Source: UMGS1696 sp964558485
GTDB lineage: Bacteria > Bacillota > Clostridia > Oscillospirales > CAG-272
Length of the DNA stretch: 64,000 nucleotides
NCBI GenBank assembly: GCA_964558485.1
Contig: CAZLED010000002.1
Span: forward strand, 1 to 64,000
Direction of reading: 5' to 3'
The notes beneath the pieces are model-generated. The model worked only from the letters and a program-made list of their open reading frames with translations, made no database searches and had not been told where the DNA came from. This document shows positions 16,013 through 25,928 of this stretch, one piece after another. How positions within the stretch are numbered: the first letter of the stretch is position 1; the number at the start of each line of letters is the position of its first letter. The position numbers were made by a program, and so were the translations under genes.

Positions 16013-17065
16013 TCACTTCCGGAACCGGCCGTCATCGTTTTCGGTCATGTCGGTGAGCATCTGGGAGAGCAGTCGGTTTGCCCCGGCGTAGTCCTTTCTT
16101 GCCACCAGCTTCTCCAGAGAATTTTCGTTGTACACCACTCTGGTGAACCACAGAGCATGGTAGAGCGTGTACACCAGCCAGGCCGCCTGGGCTTCCGTTT
16201 CGCTGAGCTTCCGGATGGAGAGATAGCCGTCCAGCAGAGCAGGGAACAGCTTTTCCCGATAGCTTTCTGCTATGCCTGCCGGAAGATCCATTTCATAGGC
16301 CGTCAACAGTCCTTCCAGCACCAGATCCGAAACCAGCACCTCGTCCCCGGCATTGTTGTAGTCAAAGACCGTCAGCTCGTCTTCGCCAAAAACCAGATTG
16401 TTGATGGAAATATCCCCCTGTACGCCGGCTTTTGGCAGCTTTTCCTAGACGGCACGAATGGCAGCCAATTTTTCATCGTGAAGCCTTTGGAGTTGCCGGA
16501 CGATGGCTTGATCCAGGGCTTCGTTCTGGGTAATGGTGCAAAAGGTGTCGTAGCAGTCCACGTCATTTTCATAGGCCGCAGAGAACAGCGTTCCACAGCC
16601 CAGCGTCCAACCATGGGTCAGGGAAAGGGTGTGCATCCGTGCCAGCAGGACACCGATCTGGTAGGCGATGTCCGTGTTGATCTCCAAGATCTCTTCGCCG
16701 CACCAATCCTCGATGGTCACGTGACAGGGCAGGCCGGCATAGGTGTAGGTGTTGCAGTAGCATCCGTTTGCCTGGTACCGCATCGGTGTCTGGATTCCGT
16801 TTTGGCGCAGACATTCGGAAAAGACGCTTTGCCGTTCCAGCTTGGCTTCCTCCGCATCAAAATCCTTGTCCTCGTGCAGCAGCTTGATCACGACCCGTTT
16901 ACCGCTTGCCAACCGCACGGACAGAATGCTCTTGACCTGCTGTTCACGGTCGTCGTTTTTGATGTAGTGGATGTATGCCGTTTGTTCCCCGAAAGCGGTG
17001 TCCAGTCCATAGATAGCAAGAATGGATCGGATATCCACCTCCGGTAGTGCTTGTTTTTCTTTCAT
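16013..17065 (-). pseudogene. Phosphotransferase (APH-like kinase fold), interrupted by an amber codon
   Basis: One reading frame of 350 codons has a single TAG at 16445-16447. The first part (206 residues) holds the N-lobe with the VVIKLLHED lysine and a mostly conserved helical C-lobe. Just after the TAG come QGDISINN (Brenner-type catalytic loop, with Gln in place of the usual His) and VFDYNNAGDE (metal-binding Asp). Both parts are therefore needed for activity. The rest of the frame is intact, pointing to a recent nonsense change such as CAG to TAG. Relatives include aminoglycoside and homoserine kinases; the substrate cannot be told. A short downstream GTG (16339) could restart only the tail. 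Confidence 0.8.
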
Positions 17066-17108
17066 AATATTTCTCCAAAATCGTGGTTTTCCAGCGTGGG
17101 CATCGGTG

Positions 17109-18380
17109 TCAGCGCAGCTCGGTCGGCAGCTTTCTTTGGGCTTCGGTCAGCTCCTGTTCCAGCACATCGGCAAAGCGCTGTATGGGTCCTGCCAAGGTTT
17201 CGGCATAGTCCATGACCGCTTGGTCGTCCTTGTATCGCTGTGGTGCCCGGCGAACCGTAAGCGCATACGACAGCACAGCCGGATCGGGACAAAGGTCGTT
17301 TTCCAGTGCCCATTCGGCAGCAGCGGTTTTGGCGATGATCGCACCGGTGCGTAGGGTATAGATACAGCGAGCCGTGTCCAGCAGCCAACCAAAGCTGTAC
17401 AGGCTTCGGCCCGTGTGGGTACAGTACTGCCGGATCGTTTCATAGTGCCGCCGGACATCGGTGTACAGCTCATGAAACGTGGGACGTGCCAGTGCTTGTC
17501 GAACATCCTCGCCGTGCAGAAGAATACCGCTGTCCAATAGCTGCATCCTGCCAAAGCTGTCCAGGACATACCGATCCGTGATCCGTTCGCCGCTGGTCCC
17601 CCAATAGACGACCGGGGTAGGTGTGCCCCGGTCAGGATCCCCTCGAACCAAGGCATCCAGCGGCAGGATACCACCTTCCATGGAACGATAGTAGGAATTG
17701 CGCTGCTCTTGGGACAGCATCGTCTGCCGCAGTCCCACCAGGTGCGCCGCCTGTGCTTCGGTGAGCGGCCGCCTTGTCAAAACCAGCATATCGATGTCGC
17801 TCCAGCCCAGCCGGAAATCGTCCAGGGCACAGGAGCCGTACAAATATATAGTAGGCTCGTTGTCGGCAAGGATCTGGCAGATTTTTTGCACCATGGCGTT
17901 GATGGCAAGCTGGCGGCCTTTTCGTTCGGCCCCGGTGGGATGGTGCACGAATACCTGATTGGGGTAACCGAATTCCTCGACCAGCGCATCGGGCACAAAG
18001 CCGAACTTTTCGTAGAGCGCTCTGGGGGCTGTCCCCTTGGGGTCGTCTGCCCGAAAGGTCGAGACGGAGATCTCCTTGGTCCGATCCAGCTGGGCAAGGG
18101 CTTCCTCCAGGAGCATGGACGCTACCCCACGCCGCCGGTATGCCGGAGCGACTACCAGACAGCAGATCCTATTGTGTCCCCGGGAAAACAGCAGTACACC
18201 GGCCAGGGTTGTCCCATCCTTGACGCAGATCGCCTGCCGTTTTTCCATGAAGCGCAGAACGGTGGCACGGTGCTCGTCCAGTGCTTCCGCAGTCTCCAGT
18301 CCCGGAAAATTCCATCGTACTTCGGTCACCAGCGCCATCCAGGGTCCGATATCGGTCGGTACGCCATAACAGAGCTGCAT
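17109..18380 (-). CDS. GNAT acetyltransferase fused to a nucleotidyltransferase
   Basis: The 423-residue protein starts with a GNAT domain (residues 1-135) whose acetyl-CoA loop is VVAPAYRRRGVASMLLEEAL. A nucleotidyltransferase-fold domain begins near residue 170 with IYLYGSCALDDFRLGWSDID, the GS...DxD motif of aminoglycoside adenylyltransferases. A helical C-terminal region follows, like the AadA-type tail. The ATG at 18378-18380 is backed by AAGGTGA. It lies 43 bases upstream of the phosphotransferase pseudogene in the same direction, so the operon combined three activities typical of aminoglycoside modification. Resistance is possible but unproven; the domain order is not one I recognise from a named resistance enzyme. 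Confidence 0.82.
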   Translation of the reverse strand: MQLCYGVPTDIGPWMALVTEVRWNFPGLETAEALDEHRATVLRFMEKRQAICVKDGTTLAGVLLFSRGHNRICCLVVAPAYRRRGVASMLLEEALAQLDRTKEISVSTFRADDPKGTAPRALYEKFGFVPDALVEEFGYPNQVFVHHPTGAERKGRQLAINAMVQKICQILADNEPTIYLYGSCALDDFRLGWSDIDMLVLTRRPLTEAQAAHLVGLRQTMLSQEQRNSYYRSMEGGILPLDALVRGDPDRGTPTPVVYWGTSGERITDRYVLDSFGRMQLLDSGILLHGEDVRQALARPTFHELYTDVRRHYETIRQYCTHTGRSLYSFGWLLDTARCIYTLRTGAIIAKTAAAEWALENDLCPDPAVLSYALTVRRAPQRYKDDQAVMDYAETLAGPIQRFADVLEQELTEAQRKLPTELR

Positions 18381-18410
18381 GGTCTCACCTTCTCTTTCTT
18401 TTTGTGTAGA

Positions 18411-18451
18411 CAAAAACAGACGACATCGCCAAAAAGTACGATGCCGCCTGT
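18411..18451 (-). terminator. Terminator of the 18.5-24.0 kb operon
   Basis: ACAGRCGRCATCG-type arms (18416-18428 with 18439-18451, two G-U pairs) form a 13-bp stem. It is followed on the minus strand by TTTTTG, shortly after the solute-binding lipoprotein stop. Confidence 0.75.
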
Positions 18452-18483
18452 TTGGTGGTGGATATGCGGATTGCCAAAATCGA

Positions 18484-20010
18484 TCAGTCGTTCAGCGCCA
18501 TAACGGCATCCAGGATCTCCGTCACGGCCTTTTCCACCTTGCTGCGGTTGGAGGCTTCCTGAGAGGCATAGTTGAACGTAGAGGCTACACCAATATTCTG
18601 CAGGAAGGACTGCATACCGGTGGAGCTGTTGAAGGCAAAGGAAATATCGAAGTTCCGGGAACCAAAGATGATGTCCAGCATTTCGCCGGAGTTGGTGTCC
18701 CGGGCATTGCGCAGGGTCAGGGTGTAGTCGTAGTACGCCGGCATGATGGTGTCGTGGGCGTACATCTGGTAGGCTTCGGTGATCAGACCCACACGCTTGG
18801 TGTCGCCACAGGTCTTGGGCACGGAGATGGCGTCCGCATTGTTGTACTGGAAGGTGGAGTAGTAGCCTTCCTGTGCCGGGTCTACCTTGGGGAAGGGCAG
18901 GATCCCGAAGTCCGACTGCATATCGCCGCCCACCAGGGTCACGGTGCCCAGGTGGCTCATGAAGAAGCCGATCTTATCCGACATGAACAGGTTGCGGAAT
19001 TCGACCCAGTTGTCCTTGTATTCCCCGGCCCGGTTACAGTTCAGGATGTGGTCGCCGCTGTTCAGGAAGCTGTGGATCTGCTCCATGGCGTCCACCACAC
19101 GGCTGTCTGCCATATTGTAGGTATACGATCCGTCCGGCTGGATCTCGATGAGCTTTTCTCCGCCACCAAGCAGCAGCGGCAGCGTCACTTCGTCCTGCAG
19201 AGCGATGCCGAACACATCCACGCCCCAGGTCATTTGACCGTCGCCGTCGGTGTCCTGTGCGATCTGCTGGCCATAGGTGTTGAGTCGATCCAGGGTCCAG
19301 GCGCCTTCCTTGACGGTGCCGTACAGATCTGTGATCCCGGCATTGGCAGTCAGCGCCTTATTGAACAGCACCACCCACGTGGCCTTCTTGCCGTTGAGCT
19401 GTCCGTCGCCGATGCCAAAGTAGATCCGGTCACCGATGGAGATGCCTTCGATGGATGTAGAATCCCACCAGGCCTTGGAGAAATCGATGTAGTCCATGTC
19501 GGACAGATTCAGCAGGTAGCCCTGGATCACCAGCTGGCTTTGGTTCTGGGTGTGATCCTGGAACAGATCGAAGGTGTCGTCGCCGCTCTGGATCAGCTTC
19601 TTGGCGGTGTTCAGCCGGTCGGTCACCTGCATTTCCTGCACCTTGACGCCAAACCGATCCAGGATCGCCAGGTTCCGTTCGAACACCGCATCGTTGATCC
19701 GTTCGCCGTTGAGCTCCTCGGTGTACACGTCCCAGGTCTGCCAGGATACGGATTCGCCGGTGCGGTCTCGATACAGCACCACAAAATCGGTGCCGTCGTA
19801 GTCCTTCATGTCCGTGGGCAGATCATCCTTTTCGGCAGGGTCCTCGGTTTCTGCCGTCTCGATGGTTTCTGTACTGCCGGACCCATTGTTGCCGTTGCCA
19901 GTCGTTTCCTCGTTTCCTGCTTCTGTCGTACCACAGCCAGCCGCCGTAAGCAGCAGTGCCGCAAGCAGCAGTGCCGCAAGCAGCAGGGAAGTCCACATTC
20001 GTTTACGCAT
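18484..20010 (-). CDS. Extracellular solute-binding lipoprotein, paralogue 1
   Basis: The 508-residue protein has a signal peptide with an AAGCG lipobox and a long Thr/Glu/Asn-rich linker, then a two-lobed binding-protein fold. Family blocks are GERINDAVFERNLAI, the calcium-type loop DTDGDGQMTWG, and SDFGILPFPKVDP. Three related copies lie at 30804, 45431 and 48253 (broken). It is the last gene of an operon with an alpha-galactosidase and another glycosidase, so a role in binding galacto-oligosaccharides or related glycans is inferred. No permease genes accompany it. A strong AGGAGG site precedes the ATG. Confidence 0.85.
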   Translation of the reverse strand: MRKRMWTSLLLAALLLAALLLTAAGCGTTEAGNEETTGNGNNGSGSTETIETAETEDPAEKDDLPTDMKDYDGTDFVVLYRDRTGESVSWQTWDVYTEELNGERINDAVFERNLAILDRFGVKVQEMQVTDRLNTAKKLIQSGDDTFDLFQDHTQNQSQLVIQGYLLNLSDMDYIDFSKAWWDSTSIEGISIGDRIYFGIGDGQLNGKKATWVVLFNKALTANAGITDLYGTVKEGAWTLDRLNTYGQQIAQDTDGDGQMTWGVDVFGIALQDEVTLPLLLGGGEKLIEIQPDGSYTYNMADSRVVDAMEQIHSFLNSGDHILNCNRAGEYKDNWVEFRNLFMSDKIGFFMSHLGTVTLVGGDMQSDFGILPFPKVDPAQEGYYSTFQYNNADAISVPKTCGDTKRVGLITEAYQMYAHDTIMPAYYDYTLTLRNARDTNSGEMLDIIFGSRNFDISFAFNSSTGMQSFLQNIGVASTFNYASQEASNRSKVEKAVTEILDAVMALND

Positions 20011-20049
20011 ACCAATACCTCCTGAAATGAAATGATCTTGTCAGAAACA

Positions 20050-20090
20050 CAGGGATGCGCCGATCCCATGAAGGCCCCGGCACATCCCTG
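20050..20090 (-). terminator. Hairpin after the alpha-galactosidase gene
   Basis: CAGGGATG-x-GCC arms (20050-20061 with 20079-20090) give a 12-bp stem with one mismatch, followed on the minus strand by TGTTTCT. It is too T-poor for a strong terminator and may instead trim or protect mRNA ends between two operon genes. Confidence 0.45.
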
Positions 20091-20099
20091 ACTTTGTCT

Positions 20100-22289
20100 T
20101 TATTCCTTCACGATGTGCAGTACAGCCGTGTTGTAGTCGCCGCCGACCCGGATGGGCAGACCGGCACGCATGATGGTGTCGCCGTGGAGATGCATGGTTT
20201 CCTTCAGTCCATCGCCTTCTACGGTGTACAGGGCATCGGCCACCAGTCCCTTGGGATATACCCGGTGCTGGGCGTGCATCAGGTGCCGGATGATCACAAA
20301 GGTCACCAGTGCTTCGCTGCCATCCTCGGTCACATATTCCCAGGCGCAGTGGGTGCCGTTCTTTTCAAAGGGACTTGCCAGACGGTAGTAGTCGCCCCAG
20401 TTCACTAAGCTGTAGTACTTGGTGTAGTCGGCGACCTGCTTTTTCACCATGGCCTTTTCGTCATCCGTCAGCTTGTTCAGGTCCAGCTCGTAGCCAAAGG
20501 CACCTGCCATGGCCACGTCTCCTCTGGTCTTGAAGGAAGAGATACGGCCGGTCTGGTGGTTGGGTACAGCGGAAACGTGGGCCGACATGGAGGACGCCGG
20601 GAACACGTGTGCCGTGCCCCACTGGATGAAGCAGCGGTCGATGGCGTCGGAGTTGTCGCTGGTCCAGAACTGGGGAGAATAGTACAGCATACCGGCATCG
20701 TACCGTCCACCACCGCCGGAGCAGCCTTCCAGCAGCAGATCCGGGAAAGCGGTCAGCAGCCGTTCCATCAGGTCATATACGCCCAGCACATACCGGTGGA
20801 AGAATTCCTTCTGTCTTTCCGGCGGCAGCAGGGCAGAACCGGCTTCGGTGATGTTCCGGTTGAAGTCCCACTTCACGTAGGCGATATTGGCACTGGACAG
20901 AATATCGGTCATCTGCGCCAGAATGTTGTCCCGCACATCGGCTCTGGTCATATCCAGCACGCACTGCCGCCGACCCAGGGAACGCTCTCTGCCTTCTACA
21001 TGGATGCACCAGTCGGGATGGGCTCTGTACAGGTCGGAATCGGGAGAGATCATCTCCGGCTCGAACCAGATACCGAACTTGAGCCCCAGGGCATTCACGC
21101 GTTCTACCAGGGGCTTCAGACCGCCTTTGAGCTTGTCGGTGTTCACGAACCAGTCGCCCAGAGAGCAGTTGTCGGAGTTGCGCACGCCGAACCAGCCGTC
21201 GTCCATGACCAGCATTTCGATCCCCAGCTCTGCTGCATCCTTGGCGATGGACACCAGCTTGTCGTCGTCAAAGCCAAAGTAGGTGGCTTCCCAGTTGTTC
21301 ACCAGAATGGGACGGCGTGTGGTCTTCCAGGGGCCACGGCACACGTGCTCCCGAATGATCTTGTGGAACTGCCGGGACATACCACCCATACCCTCGGCAG
21401 AATAGACTGCCAGCACTTCCGGGGTCGTAAAGGTCTCACCGGGGGTCAGATGCCAGCCGAAGTCGTCGGGATTGATACCGCACAGCAGCCGGGTCTCCCC
21501 AAAGGTGTCTACCTCGCACTCCATGGCAAAGTTGCCGGAATACAGCATGGTGAAGCCGTATACGTCACCGGTCTCCTCGCCGCTGCCGGACTGAGCCAGT
21601 GCTACAAAGGGCGTATGGTTGTGGGAAGAGGAGCCACGCTTGGAAGCAATGGACTGATAGCCATGGTGGAGCGGATACCGTTCCAGCTGCCGTTCCTTGG
21701 CCCAGGCGCCGTACAGGTGTACAAAGTCAAAATCGTCCCGGTAGAAGTCGAAGCCGGCAGACAGGGCACGTTCGATCTCGATGTCGTCTACGGACTTGTT
21801 GGTGATCCGTGCGCTGCGGGCAATGGCATCGTATTTGGGGAATACGGAGTAGGACAGCACCACGATGGCACCCCACAGGCTGTCCTCCATGGTGATCTCC
21901 AGGGTCTGGCATTCGGTGTCGTCCCCATAGGAAGCCGGCATACCGGGCAGTGCCTTTTTGCCGTTGAAGATCTCATGGGACACATACTTCAGTGTGGTGG
22001 CCGAGTTGCCGGTCTTGCCCCGAAGCGAGATAGCAGAGATCCGGCAGTCACCGGTGCCATTGGTGGGATATTCCTGCAGCCGGGCGTCCAGGGAGTACCA
22101 GCTTTCCGGCACAGAGGCAGAGAAGGAGGCGTTTTGCGTCCAGGGCTGCAGATAGTCCAGCGCTTCGTCGGATATGGTGCTGCCCCAATAGGAGTGGAAC
22201 AGATAGCCATGCTTGGCAATGGCCATAACATAGGTGGAATGGTCGGTGTCCAGACGGAAGGTCTTGGTGGATTCGTTATACTGGATCAT
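20100..22289 (-). CDS. Alpha-galactosidase, glycoside hydrolase family 36
   Basis: It hydrolyses terminal alpha-1,6-galactose from oligosaccharides of the raffinose or galactomannan type. The 729-residue length is that of cytoplasmic GH36 enzymes, and no signal peptide is seen. The nucleophile motif KWDFNRN places the catalytic Asp at 475, and the acid/base Asp lies at 545 in WTSDNSDAID, matching the spacing in known GH36 enzymes. The conserved EGCSGGGGRYDAGM glycine loop is present. It sits between a glycosidase gene upstream and a solute-binding lipoprotein downstream. AAGGAG supports the start. Confidence 0.95.
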   Translation of the reverse strand: MIQYNESTKTFRLDTDHSTYVMAIAKHGYLFHSYWGSTISDEALDYLQPWTQNASFSASVPESWYSLDARLQEYPTNGTGDCRISAISLRGKTGNSATTLKYVSHEIFNGKKALPGMPASYGDDTECQTLEITMEDSLWGAIVVLSYSVFPKYDAIARSARITNKSVDDIEIERALSAGFDFYRDDFDFVHLYGAWAKERQLERYPLHHGYQSIASKRGSSSHNHTPFVALAQSGSGEETGDVYGFTMLYSGNFAMECEVDTFGETRLLCGINPDDFGWHLTPGETFTTPEVLAVYSAEGMGGMSRQFHKIIREHVCRGPWKTTRRPILVNNWEATYFGFDDDKLVSIAKDAAELGIEMLVMDDGWFGVRNSDNCSLGDWFVNTDKLKGGLKPLVERVNALGLKFGIWFEPEMISPDSDLYRAHPDWCIHVEGRERSLGRRQCVLDMTRADVRDNILAQMTDILSSANIAYVKWDFNRNITEAGSALLPPERQKEFFHRYVLGVYDLMERLLTAFPDLLLEGCSGGGGRYDAGMLYYSPQFWTSDNSDAIDRCFIQWGTAHVFPASSMSAHVSAVPNHQTGRISSFKTRGDVAMAGAFGYELDLNKLTDDEKAMVKKQVADYTKYYSLVNWGDYYRLASPFEKNGTHCAWEYVTEDGSEALVTFVIIRHLMHAQHRVYPKGLVADALYTVEGDGLKETMHLHGDTIMRAGLPIRVGGDYNTAVLHIVKE

Positions 22290-22328
22290 GAGAATAAACT
22301 CCTTGTAGGATAGTATTTTTTGTGTTTT

Positions 22329-23975
22329 TTATTGCTGTGCTTCCATAGTTACGGTGAGCTGTACTTCTTTGCCCGGCACCGGTGTCAGCGTGAAGTCCAC
22401 ATACCGGGACTGGCGCAGGGTCACCGTTTCGTAGGGCACCGCCACGCCATCAGCCGTCACACCAGTGCAGGTCGTGCCTTGCGGCAACAGGATATGTCCC
22501 TCGATCCGGCGGCTGGGCACGTGCAGGACGTAGGTCATGGTGTCGGCACTGCGTTCCCAGCCGTAGGCGACCAGAATGCCGCTGTCCGCATAGCCGGTGT
22601 AGTATTCCATTTTGGTGTAATCGGTCACAGCCCAACGAGGAGAGAAGCCCAGCACATCGTACTGCACACCTCTGTCCTCCAGGCCGGCCAGTCCTTCTTC
22701 GATGGCACAGAGGATCTCCGCCGCACCCCAGCCCACGGGACCGCCGTTGACGTCTGCCCCGTCCACCGGATCGTACATGAAGAAGATCTTGCCGTCCTTT
22801 TCTGCCAGAGACCGGAGCCGGCACAGAATGTCCCAGCCATAGGCCTCGTAGCCATGCCGGAAAGCAGCCAATGCCAGCTGTCCTGCCGCCACAGAGGAAA
22901 TGGAGCCGTTGATGTAGGTGCCGCCGGGATAGGTGCCAAAGGTGGGATACGGCGGATCCAACGTGAACCACTCGGCAAAGGTGTGCCCGTCCCGGCGCCG
23001 GATGTATTCGTCCAGAATGGAGCAGGCCTGTTCGTGGCTGGTGGCACCCCGGTTGATGCTGTGGCATTCGGACAAAGAGAGCATTTCTTCCTCCGGCATC
23101 TCTTGGCCACTGTGGTTCAGGTGCAGGTTGTGGGTGTAGATCCTGCCGTTCCACAGGTGGCGATCGATATTGGCCCGCAAGGTATCCGCACGGGTCTCCC
23201 AGGCGGCGGCAGCATCGTCTTCTCCAAAAATACGGCGCATCCGGGCAAGGGTCTTCATGGCAGCATAGGTACCGGTGTTGTCTCCATAGAACACGGACAT
23301 GGGCGAATCCGGGTAGATCAGCCGTGGTTTACCAAAATATTTGCCGTGGGTAAAGTCGAACATATCGATGGAAAATTCCCGTTTCACCAGGCCCAGCGTA
23401 GGTTCCCAGCGCTTCTTGTCGGAGGTGCAGTAGTCGATGCCCTTTTCCAGCTTCGGTAGGATCCAGCGCAGCCAGTCTTTGTCCCCGGTTGCCTGGAACA
23501 CCTGCCAAGCCCCTTCTACCATGAGAAACTCGATATCCGCTTCCATCTCGATCCGACCCAGCGCCAGACCGCCGGGCAGGAACTTTAATAGCTCCGTATC
23601 GTGGTCACGGCCGTGTATCTCGGAGACGATATGGCCATCGGTCTCCCGTTGGAGCATTTCGTAAAAGAAGCCGGTTTCGGTCTGGTGTTTTGCGATGAAG
23701 GTGATGTAATCCTTCAGGTGGCTCTCCCAATGCTTGAAGGCTTTGAGCTCGAAGATGTAGTCTCGCAGCCATTTGGGATTGAGCCGAAGGATCTTGCCGT
23801 CCACAAAGGCAGTGAAGGTGTCGAACTCCACCTGCCGTTCCAGCAGACGCATAAATCCGTCCAGCGTCAGGGTATCCGGCTCTTTCCCGCTGCCTCGTCT
23901 GTGTCCGAAGCCGGGACGTTCGCAGCGTTCCCCGGTGGTGGGGATATGTCCATAGGACAGGCTATGCAGTTCCAT
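22329..23975 (-). CDS. Six-hairpin ((alpha/alpha)6-barrel) glycosidase-like protein
   Basis: The 548-residue cytoplasmic protein shows repeated helical segments with conserved aromatic and acidic residues, such as MEADIEFLMVEGAW, YPDSPMSVFYGDNTGTYAAM, WNGRIYTHN and GTYINGSISSVAAGQ, and a short C-terminal beta domain. This is typical of alpha/alpha-barrel glycosidases of the broad GH15/63/78/94-like group. I cannot name a family. It is the first gene of the operon with alpha-galactosidase, so it probably acts on the same glycan. AAAGGAG precedes the ATG, and a promoter is visible at 24016-24044. Confidence 0.65.
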   Translation of the reverse strand: MELHSLSYGHIPTTGERCERPGFGHRRGSGKEPDTLTLDGFMRLLERQVEFDTFTAFVDGKILRLNPKWLRDYIFELKAFKHWESHLKDYITFIAKHQTETGFFYEMLQRETDGHIVSEIHGRDHDTELLKFLPGGLALGRIEMEADIEFLMVEGAWQVFQATGDKDWLRWILPKLEKGIDYCTSDKKRWEPTLGLVKREFSIDMFDFTHGKYFGKPRLIYPDSPMSVFYGDNTGTYAAMKTLARMRRIFGEDDAAAAWETRADTLRANIDRHLWNGRIYTHNLHLNHSGQEMPEEEMLSLSECHSINRGATSHEQACSILDEYIRRRDGHTFAEWFTLDPPYPTFGTYPGGTYINGSISSVAAGQLALAAFRHGYEAYGWDILCRLRSLAEKDGKIFFMYDPVDGADVNGGPVGWGAAEILCAIEEGLAGLEDRGVQYDVLGFSPRWAVTDYTKMEYYTGYADSGILVAYGWERSADTMTYVLHVPSRRIEGHILLPQGTTCTGVTADGVAVPYETVTLRQSRYVDFTLTPVPGKEVQLTVTMEAQQ

Positions 23976-24015
23976 GGGTGACTCCTTTCTATGGAGCGAT
24001 GTTTTCCTCTGTTAC

Positions 24016-24044
24016 AGTATACTAAAAAATCCACAAAAAAGCAA
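24016..24044 (-). promoter_or_regulatory. Promoter of the glycosidase / alpha-galactosidase operon
   Basis: TTGCTT (24039-24044), 17 bases, TATACT (24016-24021) on the minus strand, about 40 bases upstream of the first start codon. The -35 box is weak, which fits regulated expression, but no operator is evident. Confidence 0.6.
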
Positions 24045-24063
24045 GAGGTTTTCCAGAAATCAT

Positions 24064-24105
24064 GATCAAAAAAAGAGAACCCCTTTTGTGGGAGTCCTCT
24101 TTGGT
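24064..24105 (-). terminator. Terminator of the Na/Pi transporter gene
   Basis: AGAGGAC-TCCC pairs with GGGG-TTCTCT on the minus strand (one mismatch and a G-U pair), followed by TTTTTTT. It begins right after the transporter stop codon. Confidence 0.75.
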
Positions 24106-24106
24106 T

Positions 24107-25864
24107 TCAGATCATATACTTCTTCGCATAGGCGTGGTACTGCTTCCGGAAGTCTTCGCTGTCTTCCTTGACCTCTCGGGTGGTCTGGTGCAGGTTCATG
24201 TTGTTCTGCGCCACGTCGATGATGCAGGCCGCAATGTTGGAGCAGTGGTCCGAGGTGCGTTCCAGGTTCGTCAGCATATCCGACCATACAAAGCCGGTCT
24301 CGATGCTGCAGCCGCCCTGCTGCAAACGGATCATGTGCCGTGTCCGCATGGTCTCCTTCAGATCGTCGATGACCTGTTCCAGAGGCTCCACCGCACGGGC
24401 CGCTTCCAGATCGTTGTCCGTGAAGGCACGCAGGGTCAGGGAAATGATCTCCTGGATGGCTTCACTGATCACAGCCAGCTCTCCGGAGGCCGCTTCCGAC
24501 AGGTTCAGCTTCTTGGTACGCAGCTCCTCTGCCGATTCCACCAGGTCTACCCCATGGTCGGAGATCCGCTCGAAGTCCCCGATGATCTTCAGTAGCTTTG
24601 TGGCTTCTGCACTGTCCCGGTCGCCGATCTGCCGGGCACTGAGCTTCACCAGATAGGTACCGATCACGTCTTCGTAAATATCCGTCTTTTCTTCGTTATC
24701 TCTCGCATATTGTGCCAGCTCCGGATTGTAGCTGCCCAGGGAACGCACACCGGACAGCAGTGCCGCCGCCGCACTTTGTGCCATATCCATGGCCACATTG
24801 TGACATTGTTCCAGCGCCACCGTCGGCGTAGCCAGCAGACGTTCGTCCAGCTCCACACGCTTTTCGGCTTCCTTTGCCACGTCCTCCGGCGTATCCGGGA
24901 TCAGCTTGTACACAAACTTTTCCAGCAGCCCCGACATGGGTAGCAGCAGAGATACCTTTGCCATACTGATCACGGAATGGCAGATGGCGACCCCTAAATA
25001 ATCCGTTGCGGTGTCCAGGAATGCCGGGGCAAAAATGGCGTCCAGCAGCATGAACAGGATCAGATACACACAGGTACCGATGATGTTGAACCACAGATGC
25101 ACCTGTGCCGCACGCTTGGCGTTTTTGCTGGTGCCGATGGAGGACAGCAGCGCCGTCACCGTGGTACCGATCTGCTGACCCATGATGATCGGGATCGCTG
25201 CACCAAAGGACACAAAGCCCGTGGTGGTCAGCGCCTGCAGGATACCCACCGAGGCCGAGGAGGACTGGATCAGTGCCGTAAGCAGCGCACCGGCCAGCAT
25301 ACCTAAGAAGGGGTTCTTGAACATGATAAAGAGCTTCTGGAAGGCCGGCACCTCACCCAGACCGGACACAGCCCCGGACATGGTGTCCATACCAAACATC
25401 AATACCGCAAAGCCTAAGAAGATCAGCCCCAGATCCTTGTGCTTGCTGTTGGAGATGAACATATAGAGAATGATACCGATCAGCGCCAGAATGGGGGTAA
25501 AGGACGAAGGCTTGAGCAGCTGCAATACAAAGCTGCCGCTGCCGATACCACCCAGTGACAGGATCCAGGCGGTCACGGTGGTACCAATGTTGGCACCCAT
25601 GATCACGTTGATGGCCTGCTTCAGGGTCATCAGACTGGAGTTGACAAAGCCCACCACCATAACGGTCGTGGCCGATGAGGATTGGATGATGGCTGTGACT
25701 GCAAGACCGGTCAGCATACCGGCAAATTTGTTGGTGGTCAGCGTTGCCAGAAGAGACTGCATTCTGTTTCCTGCGCAGCGTTCCAGCGCCTGTCCCATGA
25801 TGTTCATACCGAACAGGAACAGACATAGACCACCGATCATGGTCAGCACGTCAAAAATGTCCAT
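24107..25864 (-). CDS. Na+/phosphate cotransporter family protein with PhoU-like domain
   Basis: The 585-residue protein has two Na/Pi cotransport repeats: each carries a QSSSATT or QSSSASV motif (near residues 61 and 205) between hydrophobic helices. A helical PhoU-like cytoplasmic domain occupies residues 340-560. It probably imports phosphate with sodium. It is monocistronic between its own promoter and terminator. A second, unrelated phosphate system (PiT-DUF47) is at 56.1-57.8 kb. Confidence 0.92.
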   Translation of the reverse strand: MDIFDVLTMIGGLCLFLFGMNIMGQALERCAGNRMQSLLATLTTNKFAGMLTGLAVTAIIQSSSATTVMVVGFVNSSLMTLKQAINVIMGANIGTTVTAWILSLGGIGSGSFVLQLLKPSSFTPILALIGIILYMFISNSKHKDLGLIFLGFAVLMFGMDTMSGAVSGLGEVPAFQKLFIMFKNPFLGMLAGALLTALIQSSSASVGILQALTTTGFVSFGAAIPIIMGQQIGTTVTALLSSIGTSKNAKRAAQVHLWFNIIGTCVYLILFMLLDAIFAPAFLDTATDYLGVAICHSVISMAKVSLLLPMSGLLEKFVYKLIPDTPEDVAKEAEKRVELDERLLATPTVALEQCHNVAMDMAQSAAAALLSGVRSLGSYNPELAQYARDNEEKTDIYEDVIGTYLVKLSARQIGDRDSAEATKLLKIIGDFERISDHGVDLVESAEELRTKKLNLSEAASGELAVISEAIQEIISLTLRAFTDNDLEAARAVEPLEQVIDDLKETMRTRHMIRLQQGGCSIETGFVWSDMLTNLERTSDHCSNIAACIIDVAQNNMNLHQTTREVKEDSEDFRKQYHAYAKKYMI

Positions 25865-25928
25865 GCAAAATTTTCTCCTTTGAATTTCTTCTTTTTCTTC
25901 ATTTTTCTTTCATATTTCGCCACCATAT

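Noticed and set aside
16445..16447. Amber codon as a pyrrolysine or programmed readthrough site
   Set aside because: No pyl genes or methylamine methyltransferase context are visible and no downstream stimulatory structure was recognised. A simple nonsense mutation is the more economical view.
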